A stretch of DNA of 32,902 nucleotides, taken from contig CADCVD010000089.1 of the NCBI GenBank assembly GCA_902806055.1, forward strand, positions 1 through 32,902. Direction: 5' to 3'. The notes beneath the pieces were generated by a model. That model was not told where the DNA came from. It ran no database searches and saw nothing but the letters and a program-made list of their open reading frames with translations. Source of the DNA: an uncultured Rubrobacteraceae bacterium. GTDB taxonomy: Bacteria > Actinomycetota > Rubrobacteria > Rubrobacterales > Rubrobacteraceae. This document shows positions 20,898-29,491 of this stretch, one piece after another; within the stretch, counting starts at the first letter, position 1; each line of letters begins with the position of its first letter. A program made the translations under genes and the position numbers.

Positions 20898-22205
20898 TTA
20901 GTTATCTCTCGCGCAACGAAACCCGACGAAGAGCTGACGCCTTATCGGGTAGTCCCAGTTGCGGAAGGTGTTGCGTATAGCGGCTGGACGGGTAGCCCAG
21001 GAGCCGCCGCGCAGAACCTTGAAATCCGGACCGAAGAAGACCTCGGAGTACTCCCTGTACGGGAAGGACTCGAAGCCGGGGTAGGCGTAGAAGTCGCTTG
21101 CGGTCCACTCCCAGACGTCGCCGACCATACCTAGAACGCCGTAGGCGCTCGCTCCCTTGGGGTATGCCCCAACCTCCGCCGCCCGGAAGGCGAGCTGGTC
21201 GAGGTTGGCGTGCTCGGGCATGGGCTCTCCGTCACCCCAAGGATAAAGCCTCTTGCTACCCTTCTCGGGGTCCCAAGAGGCTGCTTTCTCCCACTCTTCC
21301 TCCGTTGGGAGGCGCTTGCCGGCCCACCGGGCGTATGCATCCGCCTCATACCAGGAGACGTGCATGACCGGAGCCGAGAGGTTGAGAGCTTCGTCAAAGC
21401 CGAAGCGCTCCGTCCACCAGCTGTGCGGCTCGGGCTGGTACCAGTGCTTCGGTGCGGCTATCTCTTCTTTCTTGATATACTCCCAGCCCTTCTCGCTCCA
21501 GAGTTCCCGCCTCTCATACCCTCCGTCCTCGACAAACCGGAGATAGGCCCCGTTGGTGACGGGGGTCGCGTCCATGTAGAAGCCGGGCAGGTCTACGACG
21601 TGCGCGCCCCGCTCGTTGTCCAGGGCCTGCGAGCGGTCATCGGTCCCCATGACGAACTCGCCGCCCGGGACGTGGACCATCTCTTCAACCGTCGCTCCAC
21701 CGGACGGGAGCTCGACGCTAGATTCGGGCTTGTAGCCGCCATTCATCAGCTGTAGGGTCTGGAGCATGGTCTCGTTATGCTGGGCCTCGTGCTGAAGGAT
21801 CATGTTGTAGACGAACCCCTCCGCTAGAAGCGGGTCGTCGCCCGCGAGGTCTGCGCCTCTCAGGGTGTCGAGAACCGCTCTGCGAACGGCGTCGAGGTAA
21901 AGGGTCGCGTCGTTGCGGTCAAGCAGGTTCAGAGATGGACGCTCCTCACGGGGGTAGAGAGAGGCGTCGTACATGTCGTAGAGCTCCCGATCCGAGAGCC
22001 TCTTGCCGTGGGCTTTCTGCAACAGCCACAGCTCCTCATAGTTGCCGATATGGCCGTAATCCCAGATCAGGGGGCTCATTATGGGATCGTGTTGTACGGC
22101 CAAATCCTCATCGCTTACCGGCCCCAACAAGAGCCGCGTCCTCTCCCTGGCTTCCTCAAGCTTTCCGGCAAGAACGTCCCTTGATACTGCGCCACGAGTT
22201 TTCAT
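20898..22205 (-). CDS. egtB: Ergothioneine biosynthesis protein EgtB (sulfoxide synthase; DinB_2 + FGE-sulfatase), trimmed start MKTRGAVSRDVL
   Basis: HEAQHNETMLQTLQLMNGG (HxxxHxE); VPGGEFVMGTDD; PVMHVSWYEADAYARWAGKRLPTEEEWEKAA; VLRGGSWATRPAAIRNTFRNWDYPIRRQLFVGFRCAR. Confidence 0.93.
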   Translation of the reverse strand: MKTRGAVSRDVLAGKLEEARERTRLLLGPVSDEDLAVQHDPIMSPLIWDYGHIGNYEELWLLQKAHGKRLSDRELYDMYDASLYPREERPSLNLLDRNDATLYLDAVRRAVLDTLRGADLAGDDPLLAEGFVYNMILQHEAQHNETMLQTLQLMNGGYKPESSVELPSGGATVEEMVHVPGGEFVMGTDDRSQALDNERGAHVVDLPGFYMDATPVTNGAYLRFVEDGGYERRELWSEKGWEYIKKEEIAAPKHWYQPEPHSWWTERFGFDEALNLSAPVMHVSWYEADAYARWAGKRLPTEEEWEKAASWDPEKGSKRLYPWGDGEPMPEHANLDQLAFRAAEVGAYPKGASAYGVLGMVGDVWEWTASDFYAYPGFESFPYREYSEVFFGPDFKVLRGGSWATRPAAIRNTFRNWDYPIRRQLFVGFRCARDN

Positions 22206-22241
22206 ACTAATAAATAGTATTTCTCTCTCTGCTACTGTCAA
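22206..22241 (-). promoter_or_regulatory. Sigma70-type promoter of egtB: TTGACA - 16 bp - TACTAT, with ATG 8 nt below the -10
   Basis: Minus strand reads TTGACA GTAGCAGAGAGAGAAA TACTAT TTATTAGT ATG (-35 at 22236-22241, -10 at 22214-22219). Confidence 0.7.
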
Positions 22242-22350
22242 GGAGTGCCCGGGTGCGCGGCTAGAGGAAGCGCTGTTTCCTTCTCCTGGCCGGACGCAGA
22301 CCGCCAGCAGGGAGAGGTTTACTAGGGAGCCGGTGGTTCTCCGGGCTGTT

Positions 22351-23310
22351 CTAACTTTCCGCCACTCGTAGCACGACCTTGCCACGCCCGTGCCCGGAGT
22401 CGAGCCGCTCGTGCGCCTTGCCGACCTCGCTTAGATCTAGCGTCTCCTCTACCAGCGGCTTTATCTGGCCGCGCTCGAAGAGGCGGGTCATCTCGTCGAG
22501 CCTGGCCCGCTCTCGCAGGAGCAGGACGCCGTAGAGCGTCTGGTTGTTTACGTAGAGCGGCGTCAGGTCTCCTTGCGCGCCCAGAATGGTCGCGTGACGG
22601 GCGAAGGTGCTGGCGGCCGGGATGCTGTTGACTACGGTGGCGCCTCCGACGGCGTCCAAGACGGCGTCTACGCCCGCTCCCGCGGTCTCGTCGAGGGCTA
22701 TCTGCACGAAGTCGCCCTGAGTATAGTCTATGGCTACGTCGGCGCCGAGCTGCTCCAGGGTCTGCTGATTGTCGGTCCCGGCGGTTGCGAGGATGCGGGC
22801 GCCTGCTGCGCGGGCGATCTGAATGGCAAAGGAGCCTACGCCGCCCGCTCCGCCGTGTATCAGCACCGTCTCTCCGACCTTCAGGGAGATCCGTCTTACA
22901 AGCGCTTCGTAGGCGGTGCCGCCGGCGAGAGGGACGGCGGCGGCCTCCTCGTGAGTTAGGGAGGCGGGCTTCCTGGCGACTATTTCAGCGGCGGCGACGT
23001 TGTACTCGGCATAAGCTTGGTTGGAGCCGGGACCGAAGATCTCCGGGGTGTAGTAGACCTCGTCCCCGGGGGAGAGATCGGTCACGCCGGGGCCGATCTC
23101 CTCGATCACGCCGGAGACGTCGCACCCGAGGATGATCGGCGTCTCAAAGCCCATCGAAGAGCCGTTGGCTCGAAATTTAGCGTCTATAGGGTTGGTCCCG
23201 GCGACTATTACCCTTACTAGTACCTGCCCGTGGCCGGGCGACGGCCTCTCGACGTCACGCTCCTCGAAGAGATCAGGCCCTCCGAATTCCGGCATTACCA
23301 TGGCTCTCAT
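22351..23310 (-). CDS. NADPH:quinone oxidoreductase-like zinc-free MDR protein (trimmed start)
   Basis: MRAMVMPEFGGPDLFEERDVERPSPGHGQVLVRV; VLIHGGAGGVGSFAIQIARAAGARILAT; AAAGG RBS-like sequence just upstream. Confidence 0.92.
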   Translation of the reverse strand: MRAMVMPEFGGPDLFEERDVERPSPGHGQVLVRVIVAGTNPIDAKFRANGSSMGFETPIILGCDVSGVIEEIGPGVTDLSPGDEVYYTPEIFGPGSNQAYAEYNVAAAEIVARKPASLTHEEAAAVPLAGGTAYEALVRRISLKVGETVLIHGGAGGVGSFAIQIARAAGARILATAGTDNQQTLEQLGADVAIDYTQGDFVQIALDETAGAGVDAVLDAVGGATVVNSIPAASTFARHATILGAQGDLTPLYVNNQTLYGVLLLRERARLDEMTRLFERGQIKPLVEETLDLSEVGKAHERLDSGHGRGKVVLRVAES

Positions 23311-23461
23311 ATTCATTTCCTTTCTAGGGAAATCTCGTCCACCCTCTCTATGCCACGCGTGACGCCAATACAAACGGTTGCGAGCTGGAGCCGATGGTAT
23401 GCTGTGAACCATACCGGCTGGGGAGACCGGAGAGTTTGAGCGGGCGGAGGAGGTTGAGCTG

Positions 23462-24976
23462 ATGCAGGAGACCAGGGAAAAGGGCCTGGAGGTCAGGAAC
23501 CTGATCGGAGGAACCTGGGAGGAGGGTGGCGGACGCGCCACCGAGCCGGTCTACGACCCGGCGACGGGCGAGATCGTGGCCGAAACCCCTCTGAGTACCA
23601 CGGAGGACCTCGACAGGGCGGTGAAGGAGGCTACGGAGGCTTTTCCGGGATGGGCGGCGACGCCGGTGGTGGAGCGGGCTCGCGTGTTGTTCCGTTTCAA
23701 GATGTTGCTGGAGGAGCATTTCGGGGAGCTGCAAGAGCTGGTTACCCTGGAGAACGGCAAGGACGCGAAGGACGCCGGCGGGGAGGTGCGGCGCGGCATC
23801 GAGGTCGTCGAGTTCGCCTGCGGGATGCCTACCCTGATGATGGGCGAGACGGTGCGCGACGTGGCCCGCGGCGTGGATAACGTCTCCTATCGCTATCCCC
23901 TGGGGGTTGTAGCGGCGATCACGCCGTTCAACTTTCCGTGCATGGTGCCGCTCTGGACGCTGCCCGTAGCTATCGGCGCGGGGAACGCATATATCCTGAA
24001 ACCCTCGGAGCGGACGCCTCTCTCCGCCGTGCGGCTCGGGGAGCTCTTGCAGGAGGCGGGGCTGCCGGAGGGGGTCTTCAGCATCGTCAACGGGGCCCGG
24101 GAGGCGGTGGACGCTATCCTCGAGCATCCCGGCATAGAGGCCGTCTCGTTCGTCGGCTCGAAGCCCGTCGCCGAGCACGTCTACAGGGTCGGCGCGGCGC
24201 ACGGCAAAAGGGTGCAGGCGCTTGCGGGGGCGAAGAACTCCATGATCGTGATGCCTGACGTCGTCATGGACAAGGCGGTGGACAACATAGTCGCCTCGGC
24301 CTACGGTAACGCTGGGGAACGGTGTCTCGCGGGCAGCGTCCTCATCGCGGTCGGAGAGGTAGCTGACCCGCTCGTCGAGGCGCTCAAGGAGAAGGCCCGG
24401 GCGATGAAGGTCGGGCCGGGCAAGGAGGAGGGGAGCGAGCTTACGCCCGTCATCCGGGACTCACACCGCGAGAAGGTCAGGGAGTATATAGGCATCGGCG
24501 AGGAGGAGGGAGCCGAGGTCGTCCTCGATGGACGCGAGCCGCCGCGAGAAGAGGGTTTCTTCATGGGGGCCACGATCCTCGACCGGGTGACCGGCGAGAT
24601 GCGGGTGGGGCGCGAGGAGATCTTCGGCCCCGTGCTCTCGGTTGTTCGTGTGGATACCCTCGACGAGGCCATAGAGTTCACCAACGGCTCCCCGTTCGGT
24701 AACGCCTGCTCTATCTACACTGAGAACGGCGCCGCCGTGAGACACTGGCGCGAGAGGGTTGAGGCCGGGATGCTAGGGGTGAACGTAGGAGTGGCGGCGC
24801 CCATGGCGTTCTTCCCTTTTAACGGCATAAAAGACTCGTTCTACGGCGACCTGCACGCCACCGGCAAGGACGGGGTCAGGTTCTACACCGAGAACAAGGT
24901 GGAGATCGTACGCTACTACTCAGATCCAAACTACCCTGGCTCTGCAGTGGAGAGTAACATTGAAGCCGGTGGCTAG
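23462..24976 (+). CDS. mmsA: CoA-acylating methylmalonate-semialdehyde dehydrogenase
   Basis: NLIGGTWEEGGG; PFNFPCMVPLWTLPVAIGAGNAYILKPSERTPLSA; AGAKNSMIVMPD; GNAGERCLAGS. Confidence 0.93.
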   Translation: MQETREKGLEVRNLIGGTWEEGGGRATEPVYDPATGEIVAETPLSTTEDLDRAVKEATEAFPGWAATPVVERARVLFRFKMLLEEHFGELQELVTLENGKDAKDAGGEVRRGIEVVEFACGMPTLMMGETVRDVARGVDNVSYRYPLGVVAAITPFNFPCMVPLWTLPVAIGAGNAYILKPSERTPLSAVRLGELLQEAGLPEGVFSIVNGAREAVDAILEHPGIEAVSFVGSKPVAEHVYRVGAAHGKRVQALAGAKNSMIVMPDVVMDKAVDNIVASAYGNAGERCLAGSVLIAVGEVADPLVEALKEKARAMKVGPGKEEGSELTPVIRDSHREKVREYIGIGEEEGAEVVLDGREPPREEGFFMGATILDRVTGEMRVGREEIFGPVLSVVRVDTLDEAIEFTNGSPFGNACSIYTENGAAVRHWRERVEAGMLGVNVGVAAPMAFFPFNGIKDSFYGDLHATGKDGVRFYTENKVEIVRYYSDPNYPGSAVESNIEAGG

Positions 24977-25256
24977 AACCGAAGGATTGGGCTAGGCTGC
25001 CTCGACGGGGATGGTGGCGAACGCGACCGGAGTATACTCCCGGCCGATCTCATAATCGGTGGATGCATCGACGATACCCGGGACAAGTTCGCCCAGCATA
25101 TCGCTGGTACCGTCATGCTCGCTCTAGGTGTGCCCGCTCTCTTAGCCTGCTACTCGTTCTCCGAAAGGGCTCTCTATAAGACGCCTGCGTAGGACATCCT
25201 GCGCGCTACAGGCCGATGGTGGATGCGGTTGGCATAAAGAAAGGTAGTGATCCGCG

Positions 25257-26368
25257 GTGGCAGACGGCCTGATGCGGGCGGCGATTTTGGAAACCCCCGG
25301 GACTGCCCTAAAGATCGAGGAAATTCCTATCCCTGATCCCAAGCCGGGGGAGGTTCTGGTTAGGATAACGGCTTGCGGGGTGTGTCACACGGACCTGCAC
25401 GTGATCAAGAATGAGGTTGCCTTCCCGACGCCGGCGGTTCTTGGTCACGAGATCTCGGGGACCGTGGAAGCTTTGGGCCCTGGAGTCGAGTGGCCAGCGG
25501 CGGGCACCCCGGTGGTAGCGAGCTTCATCATGCCTTGCGGGGCTTGCGAGTACTGTGCTCGGGGCAGAGACGACGTGTGCGAGCGCTTCTTCGCGCTCAA
25601 TCGCTTCAAGGGCGTGCTATACGACGGCAACACCCGTCTCTTCAGGAGAGACGGTAGCCCGCTCTGGATGTACTCGATGGCAGAACTCGCGGAGTACGCG
25701 GTGGTGCCGGCCACCGACGTCTTCCCCTTACCCGAGAGCCTCCCTCCGGAGGAATCACCGATCCTAGGGTGTGCCGTGTTCACCGCCTATGGCGCCGTAC
25801 GCCATGCAGCGGACTTGCGCGCCGGAGAACGGGTTGCGGTGGTGGCGTTGGGAGGGGTCGGGTCGAACATCGTCCAGATCGCGAACGGGTTCGGCGCCTC
25901 ACAGATCATTGCCGTTGACATCGTGCCGGAGAAACTGGATGCTGCCCAACGGTTCGGGGCCACCGACATTGTGACAGCGCCGAGGGGGACCCCGTAGCCC
26001 GGGTGAGAGAGCTTACTGGAGGTGACGGAGTGGATGTGGCGTTCGAGGCGCTGGGCCTGCCGCAGACCTTCGTGCAGGCCGCGGAGATGCTGCGGGACGC
26101 GGGAAGGATGGTAGCCGTGGGCATCGCCCCAGGCAAGACCACCGCTCCAGTCGAGATCACCCGCCTAGTGCGTAGGAGCCAGCGCATCATAGGTTCCTAC
26201 GGGGCCCGGACCCGCGCCGACATGCCCCAGCTTCTCTCGCTGGTCGCCCGGGGATTCATGAACCCGGAACAGATGGTCACGGAGAAGCTCCCCCTGGAGG
26301 AGGCAGACTCAGCCTACCAAGCGCTGGACCGGGGCGAGATCGTAGGACGGGCCGTGATCGTACTGTAA
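25257..26368 (+). pseudogene. Zinc-dependent alcohol dehydrogenase, split by one frameshift near 25978-25984
   Basis: First half GVCHTDLHVIKNEVAFPTPAVLGHEISG, CGACEYCARGRDDVCERF, VVALGGVGSNIVQIANGFGASQIIAVDI. Second half continues in another frame (EGDPVARVRELTGGDGVDVAFEALGLPQTF...). Confidence 0.88.
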
Positions 26369-26437
26369 TAAGGGTTGCGCGAAAGTGGACCTTGATGAGA
26401 ATATTCAGGGGGGAAATTATGGAGAAAGGAGGCGGTA

Positions 26438-27823
26438 ATGGCTAATAACGATGACCAACACGGGGCCGTCGACAGGCTCGGGGGAGAGGATGTAGGGGAA
26501 CAGGCTTCGATTGGGAAGGTAGCCTTCGCGAGCATGATAGGTACCACCGTTGAGTGGTACGACTTCTTCCTCTATGGGACCGCGGCTGCGCTGGTCTTCA
26601 ATCAGCTGTTCTTCCCCAGCTACGAGCCGCTCACGGGAACGCTGCTCGCTTTTGGTACGTACGCTGTTGGCTTCTTCGCCCGGCCGGTCGGGGGTATAGT
26701 CGCCGGCCACTACGGCGACAAGATCGGCCGCAAGGCGATGCTGGTCCTCACGCTACTGATAATGGGGGGCGCAACGTTTGCTATAGGTCTCTTGCCGACA
26801 TACGAAAGCATTGGGATCTGGGCGCCGATCCTGCTCCTCGCGATGCGCCTTCTCCAGGGCTTCGGTATCGGGGGAGAATGGGGCGGCGCTGTGCTGATGG
26901 CGGTGGAGCACTCGCCTCCCAACAGACGAGGCTTCTATGGTAGCTGGCCCCAGATAGGAGTTCCGGCGGGACTTCTGAGCGCGAACCTGGTCTTTCTACT
27001 CGTCAACCAGAGCATGTCGGAAGAGGCGTGGCTGGCCTGGGGTTGGCGGATACCGTTCCTGCTGAGCATCATCCTGATAGGGGTGGGGCTGTTCATCCGG
27101 CTAAGAATCTCGGAGACGCCGGCCTTTAACCAGGTGAGAGAGAGCCACACCGAAGCCGGGATGCCTATAGTAGATGTGGTGCGCAATTTTCCCAAGCAGA
27201 TCCTTCAGGCCATGGGTATGCGCATCGCCGAGAACGGAGCCTTCTACATCTTTAGCATCTTTGTGCTCACCTACGTAACCACAGGACTGGGACTGGAGAG
27301 TGGTGTCGCTCAGACCGGCGTCTTGATCGCTGCCGGCCTCGGGCTCGTCAGCCTCCCGTTTTGGGGTTGGCTCTCCGATCGTGTCGGCCGGCGGCCGGTA
27401 TACCTCTTTGGCGCGGTGTTCTCGCTGCTGTTCGCCTTCCCCTTCTTCTGGCTCATGAACACCGAGTCGGCCACCCTGATCTGGCTTGCCATCATACTGT
27501 CACTGGTCCTTGGCCACGATGCGATGTATGGCCCGCAGGCGGCCTACTTCTGCGAGATGTTTAGCACGCGCGTCCGCTACAGTGGAGCATCTCTAGGCTA
27601 CCAGCTGGCGTCGGTGCTCGCGGGCGGACTCTCGCCGCTCATCGCTACCGCGCTGCTTGGATATTACGGTTATACGGCGGTTGCTTGGTACTTAGCCGGG
27701 ATGGCACTTATAACCATCATAGCGGTCGTTACGGCGGCGGAGACATACCGAGGAGATATCATCGAGGAGCAGCCGGACAAGGATCCGGCTGCTCCGAGCG
27801 GAACCCGAGGCGCGCTAGGTTAG
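26438..27823 (+). CDS. MFS transporter, metabolite:H+ symporter (MHS) family
   Basis: GTTVEWYDFFLYGTAAALVFNQLFF; FARPVGGIVAGHYGDKIGRK; RLLQGFGIGGEWGGAVLMAVEHSP; about 12 hydrophobic segments. Confidence 0.93.
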   Translation: MANNDDQHGAVDRLGGEDVGEQASIGKVAFASMIGTTVEWYDFFLYGTAAALVFNQLFFPSYEPLTGTLLAFGTYAVGFFARPVGGIVAGHYGDKIGRKAMLVLTLLIMGGATFAIGLLPTYESIGIWAPILLLAMRLLQGFGIGGEWGGAVLMAVEHSPPNRRGFYGSWPQIGVPAGLLSANLVFLLVNQSMSEEAWLAWGWRIPFLLSIILIGVGLFIRLRISETPAFNQVRESHTEAGMPIVDVVRNFPKQILQAMGMRIAENGAFYIFSIFVLTYVTTGLGLESGVAQTGVLIAAGLGLVSLPFWGWLSDRVGRRPVYLFGAVFSLLFAFPFFWLMNTESATLIWLAIILSLVLGHDAMYGPQAAYFCEMFSTRVRYSGASLGYQLASVLAGGLSPLIATALLGYYGYTAVAWYLAGMALITIIAVVTAAETYRGDIIEEQPDKDPAAPSGTRGALG

Positions 27824-27836
27824 CTGAGAGCGTTCG

Positions 27837-27876
27837 GGCCATGCGCTAGGTACGTTTCCGCACCTAGCGCATGGCC
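27837..27876. terminator. 15-bp perfect stem-loop after the MFS gene
   Basis: GGCCATGCGCTAGGT (27837-27851) / ACCTAGCGCATGGCC (27862-27876), 10-nt loop, no T-tract. Confidence 0.65.
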
Positions 27877-27891
27877 TAGAGGAGAGCCCTC

Positions 27892-28016
27892 ATGAGCGAG
27901 ACCGAATCATCCGGTGCCCGCGGCTGGCCACGCAGCACCGCCATTATCGGTGCCGGAACGATGGGTCTGGGTGTGGCCGAGAGCTTCGCCGTTGCTGGCA
28001 CGGCTGTGCGGCTCAC
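27892..28016 (+). pseudogene. N-terminal fragment of a 3-hydroxyacyl-CoA dehydrogenase-like Rossmann protein
   Basis: RSTAIIGAGTMGLGVAESFAVAGTAVRLTG matches the family N-terminus; homology is lost after about 40 codons. RBS-like GAGGAG upstream. Confidence 0.6.
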
Positions 28017-28379
28017 CGGGGCGGCCACGGTTATCCCGGTACGCCCCCGCGGCAGCCGTGGGTCTCCCCGGCCTACCCTCCGGGCTAGGGAGACACCGCC
28101 ACTGCTACGATATCGCCACCTGTGCTCTCCAGGCTACCGAGCACGGCGCGCAAGGCTGGCGGGGCGTTGTCGTACCTTGCACTGATCGAGCCCTACTGCA
28201 ACCGCACTGCAATCCGCCTTTGCCAGGCCATCTCCACACCCCTAACAGCTCTGTCAGAACCACACTAGCTGGCATCTTTGCGGACTTCTAATTCGCGGGT
28301 CGCATGGGCAGTTCGCGAACAAGTGTCGAAAGGGGCACAGACGCGGTCCAACCACGAGTCCTTAGGAAGCACCCAGGAG

Positions 28380-28673
28380 TCAATATTCCTCTACCTCTAC
28401 CGCCTCGACGATGCACGTCTGCGGCTCGCCGCGCAGGGCTGGCGCTGCCTCCCGCGATGACCAAACGTTACGCTGTAGGGCGGCTAGAAAAGACTCCGCC
28501 TCGCTTGAGCTGTCAAACTCAAGTTCGATAATAACGTAGTTCGGATCGTCAGTGGGTTGGAGGACTCGGTAGCGGCGCACGCCTGAGTGCTGTCTGAAGT
28601 CGGCAAAGCTGTCGAAGGCCCCCTTCCAAGTGTCGAAGTCGCTGACTGGATGTTCGATCTGTAGGTGATGCAT
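28380..28673 (-). CDS. 97-aa dimeric alpha-beta barrel (ABM-like/cyclase-like) protein, trimmed start
   Basis: MHHLQIEHPVSDFDTWKGAFDSFADFRQHSGVRRYRVLQPTDDPNYVIIELEFDSSSEAESFLAAL; ATG preceded by GGAGGAGAAG. Confidence 0.75.
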   Translation of the reverse strand: MHHLQIEHPVSDFDTWKGAFDSFADFRQHSGVRRYRVLQPTDDPNYVIIELEFDSSSEAESFLAALQRNVWSSREAAPALRGEPQTCIVEAVEVEEY

Positions 28674-28851
28674 CTCTTCTCCTCCTTCCTCCCGCTTCCT
28701 GAAGGCGGGTAGTAACCTTTTCCACCATACGCACGGTACTAGTGAGACCTGCGTCGCAAGGTAATCGCAGGGAGATCGAGGTCCTCGCGCGGCGATGTCC
28801 ATCGCTCCGGGTGCCTGTCTGTTCGGTATGAGTCTCTCCTCCGCCACTCGC

Positions 28852-29334
28852 TTATCTCACTGATTTCCGCTTTTCGTCCCTCTCCCGTAATAAAGAGAAG
28901 AAGCAGTAGGCCACAACGAGAGCAGCGATCATCGAAGGCAAGTGGAAGAGGTAGTCGATGTAGATCATCCCTTGCAGGTTATTCGGGCCGTTGTGGACGT
29001 GCATGTTGATGTGCGGCCACCAGGAGACCATCAGGTAGGCGATAGAGAGGTACATAGCCCACGCCCTCACCCTCGAGTCTGGGGAGATTCTACGCATCAC
29101 GGACAGCCCGAAGGCGAGGAAGGAAACCCCCAACCCCAGGACCGTGGCCTGCACCAGATTGAGGAAGAGCAGGAAGGGGATCTGGGTGGCGCTGGGTGAT
29201 GGGTTCCCCTCGGCGGGGGGCCAGATGATGGGGCCCATCATAAAGGCCGCAATCCCGACGAGGACGGTAACCAACAACACCTTGACCCACGAAGTCGTTC
29301 GAGTATGTATTTCGTTTATCGCTTTGGCCGACAT
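28852..29334 (-). CDS. Small integral membrane protein (about 4 TM) with a His-rich segment, unknown function
   Basis: Four hydrophobic stretches; WWPHINMHVHNGPNN between TM3 and TM4; RBS AAAGGAGAA upstream of ATG. Confidence 0.78.
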   Translation of the reverse strand: MSAKAINEIHTRTTSWVKVLLVTVLVGIAAFMMGPIIWPPAEGNPSPSATQIPFLLFLNLVQATVLGLGVSFLAFGLSVMRRISPDSRVRAWAMYLSIAYLMVSWWPHINMHVHNGPNNLQGMIYIDYLFHLPSMIAALVVAYCFFSLLRERDEKRKSVR

Positions 29335-29422
29335 ATGTATTCTCCTTTCTCCCGACTGCTCTGCTCTTACGTTAGCTTCGTTTTTGGGAGTTGCATATTC
29401 CAGAAATCTGTAATTCTCGCGT

Positions 29423-29451
29423 TTGAGCGGATCGCAAAAGCGATGTACGAT
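29423..29451 (+). promoter_or_regulatory. Candidate promoter of the LuxR regulator: TTGAGC - 17 bp - TACGAT with a dyad in the spacer
   Basis: -35 at 29423-29428, -10 at 29446-29451; ATCGC-AAAA-GCGAT at 29431-29444. Confidence 0.5.
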
Positions 29452-29491
29452 ACAAAATCAGGAGTGCTAACCCCAATGGAAGCGTAGAGCC

